NCBI GenBank assembly: GCA_050187175.1
Contig: JBFWXS010000014.1
Coordinates: forward strand, 1 to 64,000
Direction of reading: 5' to 3'
Length of the DNA stretch: 64,000 bases
Source of the DNA: Zeimonas sp050187175
GTDB taxonomy: Bacteria > Pseudomonadota > Gammaproteobacteria > Burkholderiales > Burkholderiaceae_E
Shown piece by piece: positions 1 to 8,090 of this stretch; the stretch's first letter is position 1; every line of letters starts with the position of its first letter. The position numbers and the translations under genes are program-made. Below the pieces are notes generated by a model. It did not search any database and was not told the origin of the DNA. It worked only from the letters and a program-made list of their open reading frames with translations.

Positions 1-474
1 GCGGCGTTCTATCCGTCGCTGACGCTGTCGGCCAGCGGCGGCTTCACGTCGAACCGGCTGGCCGACTGGCTGTCGCTGCCGAGCCGCGTCTGGTCGCTGG
101 GCCCCAGCCTCGCGGCGCTGCTGTTCGACGGCGGCGCCCGTGACGCGGTCCGCGAGCAGACTCTGGCCGACTATGATCAGACCGTCGCCGTCTACAGACA
201 AACGGTGTTGACCGCGTTCCAGGAGGTAGAGGACAACCTCGCGGCGCTGCGCGTGCTGGCGGCCGAGGAGCAGGTCCAGCGCGAGGCGCTCGCGGCCGCG
301 CGGCAGTCGCTCGAGCTGGTCACGGCGCAGTACAAGGCCGGAACGGTCTCGTACCTGAACGTGATCCAGGCGCAAACTACGGCGCTGCAGAACGAGCTGA
401 CCGTTTTGGCGCTGCGCGGACGCCGTTTCGCGGCCACGGTGGGACTGATCTCGGCGCTGGGCGGCGCCTGGTAG
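1..474 (+). CDS. RND efflux system outer-membrane factor (NodT/TolC family), C-terminal part
   Basis: The window opens inside this frame, which is open from base 1 to the stop at 472-474 (157 residues visible). The residues include a YPSLTLSASGGF stretch, an LLFDGGAR turn and a long helical region with QEVEDNLAALRVLAAEE and the typical closing motif in which Val-Leu or Val-Ile precedes a Gln-Ala-Gln helix (SYLNVIQAQ). These are the hallmarks of the C-terminal half of TolC/NodT-type outer-membrane channels, which form a periplasmic alpha-barrel and export drugs or metals with an inner-membrane RND pump and a membrane-fusion protein. The pump and fusion protein would lie upstream, outside the window. 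The substrate cannot be told from this fragment. The N-terminus, with any lipoprotein signal, is missing because of the window edge, not because of mutation. Confidence 0.88.
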   Translation, partial: AAFYPSLTLSASGGFTSNRLADWLSLPSRVWSLGPSLAALLFDGGARDAVREQTLADYDQTVAVYRQTVLTAFQEVEDNLAALRVLAAEEQVQREALAAARQSLELVTAQYKAGTVSYLNVIQAQTTALQNELTVLALRGRRFAATVGLISALGGAW

Positions 475-529
475 CGCCGGACCGATCGGCGGGGTCAAGC
501 TGGGGCGGACGGCGTCCGATAACCCGTCA

Positions 530-2011
530 ATGGATGCCGCCGCCGTCGTCGCCGACCCCGCCGTTCCCCAGCTTCGATTCGCGGAAACTGTCGAATCCGA
601 AAGCAATGACGGGCTGCCCGATGGCGGAGCCCCGATGCCGCTCACCGGACTACGAGTGCTGATCGCCGATGCGTCGCTTCCGACGCGGGCCCAGCTGCGA
701 GCGATCGTCGAAGGGCTTGGCGCGGCGGAAGTGGTGGAGGCCGGCGCGCTGGAAGACACGGTCGCCGCGCTAGGCGGCGCCGAGACGCACATCATGCTGT
801 GCGGCGCGCGCTTCTCGGACGGCCGCAGCGGCGCCCAACTGCTCGAGGCGCTGCGTGCACGCGACATGCCGGCGCCCGCCACGATGGTGGTGGTGGTCGG
901 CGGCGAGCGCACTGCGCGGTCCGTCGCAGCGGTGGCCGAGCTGGGGCCGGATGCCGTGATCGTCAAACCGTTCAGCCGCCACGACGTGGCGCAGCGGCTG
1001 TCGCGCTTCCATCTGCGCCGGCAGCGGCTGCGCGCACTGGCCGACGATGTCGAGGCAGGACGAGTCGTCGCGGCGATCGAAGCCTGCCGGCAGCTCGCCG
1101 CCGAACAGCCGTCGCTGCACAGCGAAGCCTACCGGCTGATCTGCGAACGCCTGTTCGCGCACGGCCGCTTCGAGCTGCTGGCGCCGCTGCTGCGTGAAGC
1201 GATGGCCGTCCGTCCGCTGCCCTGGGGCCTGCTGGCCGTGGCCCGTCTGAGGCAGCGCGAGCAGCAGCTCGAAGCGGCCTGCCGGATCGTGGAAAGCGTG
1301 GTACAGAAGTGGCCGACCTATCTGGCCGCCTACGATCTGCTGGCGCAGCTCAACGAGCAGCTCGGCGATTCGCAGGCGGCGCTGCATTGGCTGGAACGCG
1401 CGGCGGAGATCTCGTCGTTCAGCCTGAAGCGGCTGCGCCGCAGCGGCGAGATCGCCTTGCGCAGCGGCGATCTGGACCGCGCCGAGCAGGCCTTCGCGCG
1501 CATCGTCGAGCGCGGCGGTCCGCCGCCGCCGGCCGGCAGCGCTGACTATGCCAATCTGGTTCAGGTCATGCTCGCGCGCGGCCGCTTCGATGCCGCGCGC
1601 CGGGTGCTCGACGATGAGGCGGAGCGCCTGGGCGAGGCGCATGCCGATGCGCAGCTGACGCGCATCCTGTTCGAGCTGGCGCGTGCGCGCCGCGATGCCG
1701 AACCGGCCGCCGTCGACGCGGCGCTCGATGCGCTGACGCAGTGCGTGCTGGCCGGCATCGGCGAGTTGTCGACGACGCTGCTGCTGCAGGGGCTTGAGGT
1801 CTGCGCCGAATTCGGCCGCCACGAAGCCGGCTATCCGCTGGCGCAGCAGATCGCGCACAGCGGCCGCGTCGACCGCCTCGTGCTGCAGCGAGCGCGCGTG
1901 CTGGTCGATCAGTTGCGCCGCCGTGCGCGGCCGGCCCGGGCGCCCGCGGAAGGAGCCCAGGCGCTAGGGGAAGCAGCTCAGGCGGATGATCGGGCTGCCG
2001 AGGCCGCCTGA
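530..2011 (+). CDS. Receiver-like domain fused to TPR repeats; phospho-acceptor Asp apparently lost
   Basis: A 493-residue protein. After a loose N-terminus, residues about 36-155 follow the response-regulator receiver pattern (GLRVLIADASLPTR at the start, a VIVKPFSRHD lysine loop at the end). The rest is helical and reads as degenerate TPR units (for example LAAYDLLAQLNEQLGDSQAALHWLERA). At the usual phosphorylation position, where receivers have hydrophobic residues followed by Asp, this protein reads IMLCGARFSDG, so Gly appears to replace the acceptor Asp. It may therefore act as a phosphorylation-independent scaffold. An alternative start at 635 (Met-36) has GGAG five bases upstream and sits exactly at the receiver domain; the start at 530 has no visible Shine-Dalgarno. 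Similar receiver-TPR proteins occur in many proteobacteria, but no function is recognisable here. Confidence 0.82.
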   Translation: MDAAAVVADPAVPQLRFAETVESESNDGLPDGGAPMPLTGLRVLIADASLPTRAQLRAIVEGLGAAEVVEAGALEDTVAALGGAETHIMLCGARFSDGRSGAQLLEALRARDMPAPATMVVVVGGERTARSVAAVAELGPDAVIVKPFSRHDVAQRLSRFHLRRQRLRALADDVEAGRVVAAIEACRQLAAEQPSLHSEAYRLICERLFAHGRFELLAPLLREAMAVRPLPWGLLAVARLRQREQQLEAACRIVESVVQKWPTYLAAYDLLAQLNEQLGDSQAALHWLERAAEISSFSLKRLRRSGEIALRSGDLDRAEQAFARIVERGGPPPPAGSADYANLVQVMLARGRFDAARRVLDDEAERLGEAHADAQLTRILFELARARRDAEPAAVDAALDALTQCVLAGIGELSTTLLLQGLEVCAEFGRHEAGYPLAQQIAHSGRVDRLVLQRARVLVDQLRRRARPARAPAEGAQALGEAAQADDRAAEAA

Positions 2012-2117
2012 GCGCGCTGGCCCACGCGTGCAGCGGCGGCAGCCGCGCACCTCCGCCGCCTCGAGTTCCCGGCCTCGGCACTGAATCGGTGCGGCGCTGC
2101 ACAATCGCAACCGTTCG

Positions 2118-2217
2118 NNNNNNNNNNNNNNNNNNNNNNNNNNNNNNNNNNNNNNNNNNNNNNNNNNNNNNNNNNNNNNNNNNNNNNNNNNNNNNNNNNN
2201 NNNNNNNNNNNNNNNNN
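2118..2217. other. Scaffold gap (100 N) removing the start of urtA
   Basis: Exactly 100 N, the conventional placeholder for a gap of unknown size. The flanks share no long identity, so this is a genuine gap. It removes the urtA start codon, signal peptide and promoter. The 106 bases before it (2012-2117) hold no gene. Confidence 0.97.
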
Positions 2218-3405
2218 TCGCCGGTGTTCGCGCAGTCGCAATCCATCAAGGTCGGCATCCTGCATTCGCTGTCGGGGACGATGGCGATCTCCGAGACCGT
2301 GCTGCGCGATACGGCCTTGATGACCATCGAAGAGATCAATGCCAAGGGCGGTGTGATGGGCAGGAAGCTCGAGGCGGTGGTGGTCGATCCGGCCTCCAGC
2401 GAGCCTATGTTCGCCGAGCGTGCACGCCAGCTGCTCGGCCAGGACAAGGTCGCGGTGGTCTTCGGCTGCTGGACCTCGTCCTCGCGCAAGGCCGTGCTGC
2501 CGGTCTTTACCGAGCTCAACGGACTGCTGTTCTATCCGGTGCAGTACGAAGGCGAGGAGCTGGAGAAGAACGTCTTCTACACCGGCGCCGCGCCGAACCA
2601 GCAGGCGATTCCCGCGACCGAGTATCTGATGAGCAAGGCCGGCGGCGGCGCCAAGCGCTTCTTCCTGCTCGGCACCGACTATGTGTATCCGCGCACGACG
2701 AACAAGATCCTGCGCGCGTTCCTGAAGAGCAAGGGCGTGGCCGACAAGGATATCGAGGAGGTCTACACGCCGTTCGGCCACTCCGACTACCAGACCATAG
2801 TCGGCAACATCAAGAAGTTCGCGGCCGGCGGCAAGACCTGCGTGATCTCGACGATCAACGGCGATTCGAACGTCCCCTTCTACAAGGAGCTGGGCAACCA
2901 GGGGCTGAAGGCGCGCGACGTGCCGGTGGTCGCGTTCTCGGTCGGCGAGGAAGAGCTGCGCGGCGTGGACGCCAAGCCGCTGGTCGGTCATCTGGCCGCG
3001 TGGAACTACTTCATGTCGGTGAAGAACCCCGAGAACGAGGCCTTCATCAAGAAGTTCCGCGACTACGCCAAGGCCAGGAAGCTGCCGAACGCGGACAAGG
3101 TCGTGACCAACGATCCGATGGAAGCGACCTACGTCGGCATCCACATGTGGAAGCAGGCGGTCGAGAAAGCCAAGACCGTCGACGTCGACAAGGTGATCGA
3201 GGCCGTCGGCGGGCAGACCTTCAAGGCGCCGTGCGGCTTCACGCTGACGATGGACAAGACCAATCATCATCTGCACAAGCCGGTGATGATCGGCGAGATC
3301 CGCGCCGATGGCCAGTTCAATGTCGTCCACCGTACGAAGGCGCCGATTCGCGCGCAGCCGTGGAGTCCGTTCATCGCCGGCAACGAGAGCAAGCAGAAGC
3401 TCTGA
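2218..3405 (+). CDS. urtA: Urea ABC transporter substrate-binding protein, 5' end in gap
   Basis: The visible 395 residues begin just before a signal-peptide cleavage-like site (VFAQSQ) and then give the mature periplasmic protein: IKVGILHSLSGTMAISE, followed by the type I periplasmic-binding fold of the amide/urea subfamily (DPASSEPMFAERARQLL, VFGCWTSSSRKAVLPVF, LLFYPVQYEGEE, GTDYVYPRTTNK). These segments are strongly conserved in UrtA, which captures urea in the periplasm for UrtBCDE. The gene is followed 21 bases later by urtB, so the urt genes are almost certainly cotranscribed. Only about 25-40 N-terminal residues are missing, lost in the N gap. An ATG at 2089 is in frame across the Ns only by chance, because the gap length is arbitrary. 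Confidence 0.96.
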   Translation, partial: SPVFAQSQSIKVGILHSLSGTMAISETVLRDTALMTIEEINAKGGVMGRKLEAVVVDPASSEPMFAERARQLLGQDKVAVVFGCWTSSSRKAVLPVFTELNGLLFYPVQYEGEELEKNVFYTGAAPNQQAIPATEYLMSKAGGGAKRFFLLGTDYVYPRTTNKILRAFLKSKGVADKDIEEVYTPFGHSDYQTIVGNIKKFAAGGKTCVISTINGDSNVPFYKELGNQGLKARDVPVVAFSVGEEELRGVDAKPLVGHLAAWNYFMSVKNPENEAFIKKFRDYAKARKLPNADKVVTNDPMEATYVGIHMWKQAVEKAKTVDVDKVIEAVGGQTFKAPCGFTLTMDKTNHHLHKPVMIGEIRADGQFNVVHRTKAPIRAQPWSPFIAGNESKQKL

Positions 3406-3426
3406 GCGCACGGCCTTCGGTCGATC

Positions 3427-5046
3427 ATGCCTGTTTCCTGCTACGAGGTCGCTGGCGCGCGGCGGCGACCGGGAGGGTGGCGCCTGCTGGCAGCAGCCAT
3501 GCTGCTGATGCTTGCCGCGGCGGCGAACGCGCTGCCGCGGGCCATGCTGGAGCCGCTGAACAGCGACGATCCGGACGAGCGCAGTGCCGCGGTCGCCGCG
3601 ATCGCCGCCAGCGGCGATCCGCTGGCCGGCAAGGTGCTGGAGGCGCTGGCTGCCGACCGGCTCCACGAAGTCGAGCAGCGCTTCGTGTTCGTCGACGGCG
3701 CCGGCCGCGCATTCAGTGCCGAGGACGGCACGCCGGCTCCGCTGCCGCAGAACGAATCGATCGTGGCCAACAACCGGCTGCGCACCGAGATCGACGCCGC
3801 GCTGGCGGTGCTGCGGCTCGGCGATCCCGATCCGGCGGTGCAGCGCGACGCCGCACGCATGCTGGCGGCCTCGGCCGAGCCGGAGCAGCGGCCGGCCATC
3901 GCCGCTGCGCTAAGCGCCGCACGATCGGCCGAAGTCAGCGCGCTGCTCGAGGCAGCGCTGGCGCGCCTCGACCTCGGCGACGAGCAGGCCGAGCGCCGGC
4001 TCGCCGCGGCGCAGCTGCTGGCCGGCAGCAGCGATCCGGGGATCCGCAACCTCGTCGATGCGCGGCTGGACGAAGAGCAGGACGAAGCCGTCAAGCAGGC
4101 GCTGCGCGACGCGCGCGCCGCGATCGACGGACGGCTGTCGCGCGCAGAGCTGGTGGCTACCGTGCTTACCGGCATCTCGCTGGGCAGCGTGCTGCTGCTG
4201 GCGGCGCTGGGCCTGGCCATCACCTACGGCGTGATGGGCGTCATCAACATGGCGCACGGCGAGCTGCTGATGATAGGCGCCTATTCGACCTTCATCACAC
4301 AGAGCGTGTTCCGGCGCTGGCTGCCGGCCTACGAGGACTGGTATCTGCTGACCGCGATACCGGTCGCCTTCGCCGCGGCGGCGCTGGTCGGGCTGGTCAT
4401 CGAGCGGCTGGTGATCCGGCATCTGTACGGCCGTCCGCTCGAGACGCTGCTGGCCACCTTCGGCGTGTCGCTGATCCTGTCGCAGGCCGCGCGCACCCTG
4501 TTCGGCGCGCAGAACGTCGAGGTCGCCAATCCGTCCTGGCTCAGCGGCGGGCTTGCGCTGACGCCGACGCTGGTGCTGCCGCTGAACCGGATCGGCATCG
4601 TCGTTTTCGCGCTGCTGGTTCTGGCCGCGATCGCATGGCTGATGGTACGCACGCGGATCGGCCTGAACGTGCGCGCGGTGACTCAGAACCGGCGCATGGC
4701 CTCGTGCATAGGCGTGCCCAGCGGCCGCACCGACGCCACGGCCTTCGCGCTCGGCGCGGGCATCGCCGGCCTCGGCGGCGTGGCGCTGTCGCAGTTCACG
4801 AACGTGGGTCCCGACATGGGGCAGTCGTACATCGTCGACAGCTTCATGGTGGTGGTGCTGGGCGGTGTCGGCCAACTGGCCGGCACGGTGATCGCCGCCT
4901 TCGGCCTGGGCATAGTCAGCAAGTTCATCGAGGGATGGAGCGGGGCGGTGATCGCCAAGATCCTGGTGCTCGTGTTCATCATCGTCTTCATTCAGCGCCG
5001 TCCGCAGGGGCTGTTCGCCCTCAAGGGGAGACAGGCCGATGCGTGA
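3427..5046 (+). CDS. urtB: Urea ABC transporter permease UrtB
   Basis: A 539-residue protein with the architecture specific to UrtB. It has an N-terminal signal-like segment (residues 17-36), a soluble Ala/Glu/Arg-rich extracytoplasmic region to about residue 235, then a LivH-type permease domain with multiple membrane segments. The motif GVMGVINMAHGELLMIGAY near the first permease helices is the family signature, and GLGGVALSQFTNVGPDMGQ lies near the last ones. It pairs with UrtC to form the urea channel of the ABC importer. Its last 8 bases overlap the urtC start, indicating translational coupling. Its length matches the family. Confidence 0.95.
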   Translation: MPVSCYEVAGARRRPGGWRLLAAAMLLMLAAAANALPRAMLEPLNSDDPDERSAAVAAIAASGDPLAGKVLEALAADRLHEVEQRFVFVDGAGRAFSAEDGTPAPLPQNESIVANNRLRTEIDAALAVLRLGDPDPAVQRDAARMLAASAEPEQRPAIAAALSAARSAEVSALLEAALARLDLGDEQAERRLAAAQLLAGSSDPGIRNLVDARLDEEQDEAVKQALRDARAAIDGRLSRAELVATVLTGISLGSVLLLAALGLAITYGVMGVINMAHGELLMIGAYSTFITQSVFRRWLPAYEDWYLLTAIPVAFAAAALVGLVIERLVIRHLYGRPLETLLATFGVSLILSQAARTLFGAQNVEVANPSWLSGGLALTPTLVLPLNRIGIVVFALLVLAAIAWLMVRTRIGLNVRAVTQNRRMASCIGVPSGRTDATAFALGAGIAGLGGVALSQFTNVGPDMGQSYIVDSFMVVVLGGVGQLAGTVIAAFGLGIVSKFIEGWSGAVIAKILVLVFIIVFIQRRPQGLFALKGRQADA

Positions 5047-6292
5047 ACCGACTTCCGCCGCGGTCCTCGCGGCGCCGCTGCCGTGGGAGCGGCCGACGCT
5101 GCTGCGCGGCGAGTGGCTGGCGGCGCTGAGCGCGTTCGCGCTGATCGGCCTGCTGGTGCCGCTGCTGCACGTGCTGCTGCCTGAAGAATCGGCCTGGCGG
5201 CCCGGCACCTATGCGGTCACGCTGGCCGGCAAGATCCTCTGCTATGCGACGGTGGCCGTCGCGCTGGACCTGATCTGGGGCTTCGCCGGCATCCTGTCGC
5301 TCGGGCACGGACTGTTCTTCGCGCTCGGCGGCTATGCGTTCGGCATGTACCTGATGCGGCAGATCGGGCGCGATGGCAACTACGGGCAGGAGCTGCCGGA
5401 CTTCATGGTGTTCCTCGACTGGAAAGAGCTGCCGTGGTACTGGGTCGGCACCGAGCACGCGCTGTGGGCGATGCTGCTGGTGGTGCTGGTGCCGGGCCTG
5501 TTCGCGTTCGTGTTCGGCTGGTTCGCGTTCCGCTCGCGGATCAAGGGCGTCTATCTGTCCATCGTGACGCAGGCGCTGACCTACGCGGCCATGCTGCTGT
5601 TCTTCCGCAACGAGACCGGCTTTGGCGGCAACAACGGACTGACCGACTTCAAGCGGATCTTCGGCGTGCCGATCACCGCTCCGCAGACGCGAGCCGCGCT
5701 GCTGGCGGCTTCGGCCTGCTGGCTGCTGATCGCCTTCGTGCTGTGCCGCTCCATCGTTCGCTCCAAGTTCGGCCGCGTGCTGGAAGCGGTGCGCGACGCC
5801 GAAGCGCGCGTCATGTTCCTGGGCTACGACCCGCTGCCGTACAAGCTGACTGCATGGGTGGTTTCGGCGGTGCTGTGCGCGGTGGCGGGCGCACTTTACG
5901 TACCGCAGGTGGGTGTGATCAATCCGCGCGAGATGAGCCCGGCGAACTCGATCGAGATCGCCGTCTGGGTCGCGATCGGCGGGCGCGGCACGCTGGTCGG
6001 GCCCATCATCGGCGCGGGCGTGGTCAACCTGACCAAGAGCTTCTTCACGCAGGCGTTCCCGCAGCTGTGGCTGTTCTTCCTGGGCGCGCTGTTCGTCCTG
6101 GTGACGCTGGCACTGCCGCGCGGCATCGTCGGCCTGTTCGACGGGTGGCGCGGGCGGGAACGCCAGCGAGGGCGAGAGCGCGAGCGAGGGCGGGGGCGGG
6201 GGCGGGGGCGAGAGCAGGAACGAGGGCCAGGGCGAGAACGCGGGAGCGGCACGGCGGAAACCGTGCCTGCCGAGGAGGAGCGGCAGCGATGA
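5039..6292 (+). CDS. urtC: Urea ABC transporter permease UrtC, with an Arg/Gly/Glu-rich repeat tail
   Basis: A 417-residue LivM-type permease: polytopic, with DLIWGFAGILSLGHGLFFALGGYAFGMYL near residues 78-105 and AVAGALYVPQVGVINPREMSP further on. The recognisable family sequence ends at about residue 370 (LPRGIVGLFDGWR). The last 45 or so residues are an Arg/Gly/Glu run encoded by a degenerate repeat at about 6148-6245, which looks like slippage-driven extension of the 3' end rather than a conserved domain. The start overlaps urtB by 8 bases, and the stop overlaps the urtD start in an ATGA arrangement. It forms the second membrane subunit of the urea importer. Confidence 0.95.
   Translation: MREPTSAAVLAAPLPWERPTLLRGEWLAALSAFALIGLLVPLLHVLLPEESAWRPGTYAVTLAGKILCYATVAVALDLIWGFAGILSLGHGLFFALGGYAFGMYLMRQIGRDGNYGQELPDFMVFLDWKELPWYWVGTEHALWAMLLVVLVPGLFAFVFGWFAFRSRIKGVYLSIVTQALTYAAMLLFFRNETGFGGNNGLTDFKRIFGVPITAPQTRAALLAASACWLLIAFVLCRSIVRSKFGRVLEAVRDAEARVMFLGYDPLPYKLTAWVVSAVLCAVAGALYVPQVGVINPREMSPANSIEIAVWVAIGGRGTLVGPIIGAGVVNLTKSFFTQAFPQLWLFFLGALFVLVTLALPRGIVGLFDGWRGRERQRGRERERGRGRGRGREQERGPGRERGSGTAETVPAEEERQR
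6148..6245 (+). repeat. Degenerate GGGCG/GAGCG repeat encoding the UrtC tail
   Basis: A purine-rich run of short units such as gggcgg, gagcgc and cgaggg, read in frame as Arg-Glu/Arg-Gly pairs at the end of urtC. It ends just before the GAGGAGGAG ribosome-binding site of urtD (6273-6279). Confidence 0.8.
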
Positions 6293-7155
6293 GCGACGTT
6301 CCGATGACCTGGCTGCGGCCCGGCGAACGCACGCCGTTCGACGCGGCGCGCGGCGACGGACAGGCCGGCTCGATGAGCGAGGGCCACGTCGCGCCGCGCG
6401 GCGCCATCGACCTGTCGCACGGCGTGATCCTGTATCTGGACGACATCTCGGTCGCGTTCGACGGTTTCAAGGCGCTGAACCATCTGAGCCTGGCGATCGG
6501 CGACGGCGAGCTGCGGGCCGTGATCGGCCCGAACGGTGCCGGCAAGACCACCATGATGGATGTGATCACCGGCAAGACGCGGCCCGACAGCGGCCGTGCC
6601 TTCCTGGGGCAGACGCTGGATCTGACGCGCCTGAGCGAGCCGCAGATCGCGCGCGCCGGCATCGGCAGGAAGTTCCAGAAGCCGTCGGTGTTCGAGCAGG
6701 CCAGCGTGCTGGAGAACCTGTGGCTCGCATGCGCCGGCGACAAGGGCTGGTTCGTGTCGCTGCGCCGGCGCATCGAGCCCGGTCAGCAGGAGCTGATCGA
6801 CGAAACCCTCGAGCGCATCGGGCTGAAGGCCGAGCGTCATCGTCCTGCCGGGCTGCTGTCGCACGGCCAGAAGCAGTGGCTGGAAATCGGCATGCTGCTG
6901 ATCCAGAGTCCTAAGCTGCTGCTGCTCGATGAGCCGGTGGCCGGGCTGTCCGATGAGGAGACGGAGAAGACCGCGGAGCTGCTCAAGTCGCTGGCGGGGC
7001 GTCACTCGCTGATGGTCGTCGAACACGACATGTCCTTCGTCGAGCGGCTGGCCTGCCGCGTCACCGTCCTGCACCAGGGCAGCGTGCTGGCGGAGGGCGA
7101 TCTGCAGACGGTGCAGAATGATCCGCAGGTGATCGAGGTGTACCTTGGGCGCTGA
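6289..7155 (+). CDS. urtD: Urea ABC transporter ATP-binding protein UrtD
   Basis: A 288-residue ABC ATPase of the LivG branch. It shows Walker A GPNGAGKTT (Lys-86), a Q-loop region IGRKFQKPSVFEQ, signature LSHGQKQWLEIG, Walker B PKLLLLDEPVAGLS and the switch histidine in VVEHDMSF. The GRKFQKPSVF and AGLSDEE patterns are typical of UrtD. The start ATG at 6289 is preceded by GAGGAGGAG and overlaps the urtC stop. A later in-frame Met (residue 29) is possible, because the first 45 residues lie outside the conserved domain. It energises urea import with UrtE. Confidence 0.95.
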   Translation: MSDVPMTWLRPGERTPFDAARGDGQAGSMSEGHVAPRGAIDLSHGVILYLDDISVAFDGFKALNHLSLAIGDGELRAVIGPNGAGKTTMMDVITGKTRPDSGRAFLGQTLDLTRLSEPQIARAGIGRKFQKPSVFEQASVLENLWLACAGDKGWFVSLRRRIEPGQQELIDETLERIGLKAERHRPAGLLSHGQKQWLEIGMLLIQSPKLLLLDEPVAGLSDEETEKTAELLKSLAGRHSLMVVEHDMSFVERLACRVTVLHQGSVLAEGDLQTVQNDPQVIEVYLGR

Positions 7156-7876
7156 TGCGACGGCCGCAGCGGACGCAGCCGTGCCGTGCCTGCGGGTCGG
7201 CGGGCTGTCGCAGGCCTATGGCGGCAGCCGCATCTTGCGCGAAGTGGCTTTCACGGCCAAGGCCGGCGAGGTGACGGTTCTGCTCGGCCGCAACGGCGTC
7301 GGCAAGAGCACGCTGCTGCGCACGCTGATGGGCGTGCATCCGGCCTTGAGCGGCACCATCGAGGTCGACGGCCGGGCCGTACAGCGGCTGTCGCCGCACC
7401 GCCGCGCGCAGGCCGGCTTTGGCTACGTTCCGCAAGGGCGCGAGATTTTTCCGCGGCTGAGCGTCGAAGAAAACCTGCGGATCGGCTTCGCGACCGGGCG
7501 CCTGTCGGCGGTGCCCGATGAGATCTACGAGCTGTTTCCGGTCCTCGCGCAGATGCGGCATCGCCGCGGCGGCGATCTGTCGGGCGGCCAGCAGCAGCAG
7601 CTGGCCATCGGCCGTGCGCTGTGCACGCGGCCGCGTGTCCTGCTGCTGGACGAACCCACTGAAGGCATCCAGCCGTCGGTGATCAAGGACATCGGCCGCG
7701 TCATCCAGCGTCTCGCCGAAAGCGGCGAGATGGCGATCGTGCTGGTCGAGCAGTACTACGACTTCGCGCAGGAACTGGCAGACGCCTACTTGGTGATGGA
7801 TCGCGGCGAGATCGTCGCGCGCGGCAGCGGCGCGCGTATGGAGGCCGACGGCATTCGCGCGCTGGTGTCGGTCTAG
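7145..7876 (+). CDS. urtE: Urea ABC transporter ATP-binding protein UrtE
   Basis: A 243-residue LivF-branch ATPase. It has Walker A GRNGVGKSTLL (Lys-54), signature LSGGQQQQLAIGRAL, Walker B RVLLLDEPTEGIQPSV and switch His replaced by the family's typical VLVEQYYDFA. AYGGSRIL and VPQGREIFPRL are characteristic of UrtE. I chose the TTG at 7145 because GAGG lies seven bases upstream and the resulting 11-base overlap with urtD matches the coupling seen through this operon. A GTG at about 7181 would also fit. This is the last urt gene; urease genes follow after a repeat and gap. Confidence 0.94.
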   Translation: MGADATAAADAAVPCLRVGGLSQAYGGSRILREVAFTAKAGEVTVLLGRNGVGKSTLLRTLMGVHPALSGTIEVDGRAVQRLSPHRRAQAGFGYVPQGREIFPRLSVEENLRIGFATGRLSAVPDEIYELFPVLAQMRHRRGGDLSGGQQQQLAIGRALCTRPRVLLLDEPTEGIQPSVIKDIGRVIQRLAESGEMAIVLVEQYYDFAQELADAYLVMDRGEIVARGSGARMEADGIRALVSV

Positions 7877-7911
7877 CGGCCGCGTGATCGAGCGCGGGTC
7901 GAGCAGGACGA

Positions 7912-8066
7912 CGTGAGCAGTACGAGCATGAGCAGNNNNNNNNNNNNNNNNNNNNNNNNNNNNNNNNNNNNNNNNNNNNNNNNNNNNNNNNNNNNNNNNN
8001 NNNNNNNNNNNNNNNNNNNNNNNNNNNNNNNNNNNGCGTGAGCAGCACGAGCGTGAGCAGCACGAA
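7912..8066 (+). repeat. 15-bp tandem repeat array interrupted by the scaffold gap
   Basis: Units of cgtgagcagyacgag stand at 7912-7926 (followed by a partial unit), 8037-8051 and 8052-8066 on both sides of the N block. The repeat is probably why the assembly broke here. No gene is visible in 7877-8090. Confidence 0.85.
7936..8035. other. Scaffold gap (100 N) inside a tandem repeat
   Basis: Exactly 100 N between copies of the 15-bp repeat, between urtE and ureD. The true distance, and whether a promoter for the urease genes lies here, cannot be known. Confidence 0.97.
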
Positions 8067-8090
8067 GCGCGGGCGAGGACTGGAGACGGG

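Noticed and set aside
2088..2102. GTGC and GCAC half-sites before urtA as an NtrC-type site
   Set aside because: Orientation and spacing are wrong for the NtrC consensus, and the promoter region itself is lost in the gap.
3000..5129. 709-codon plus-strand frame overlapping urtA and urtB
   Set aside because: Arg/Ala-rich out-of-frame shadow of two well-identified genes.
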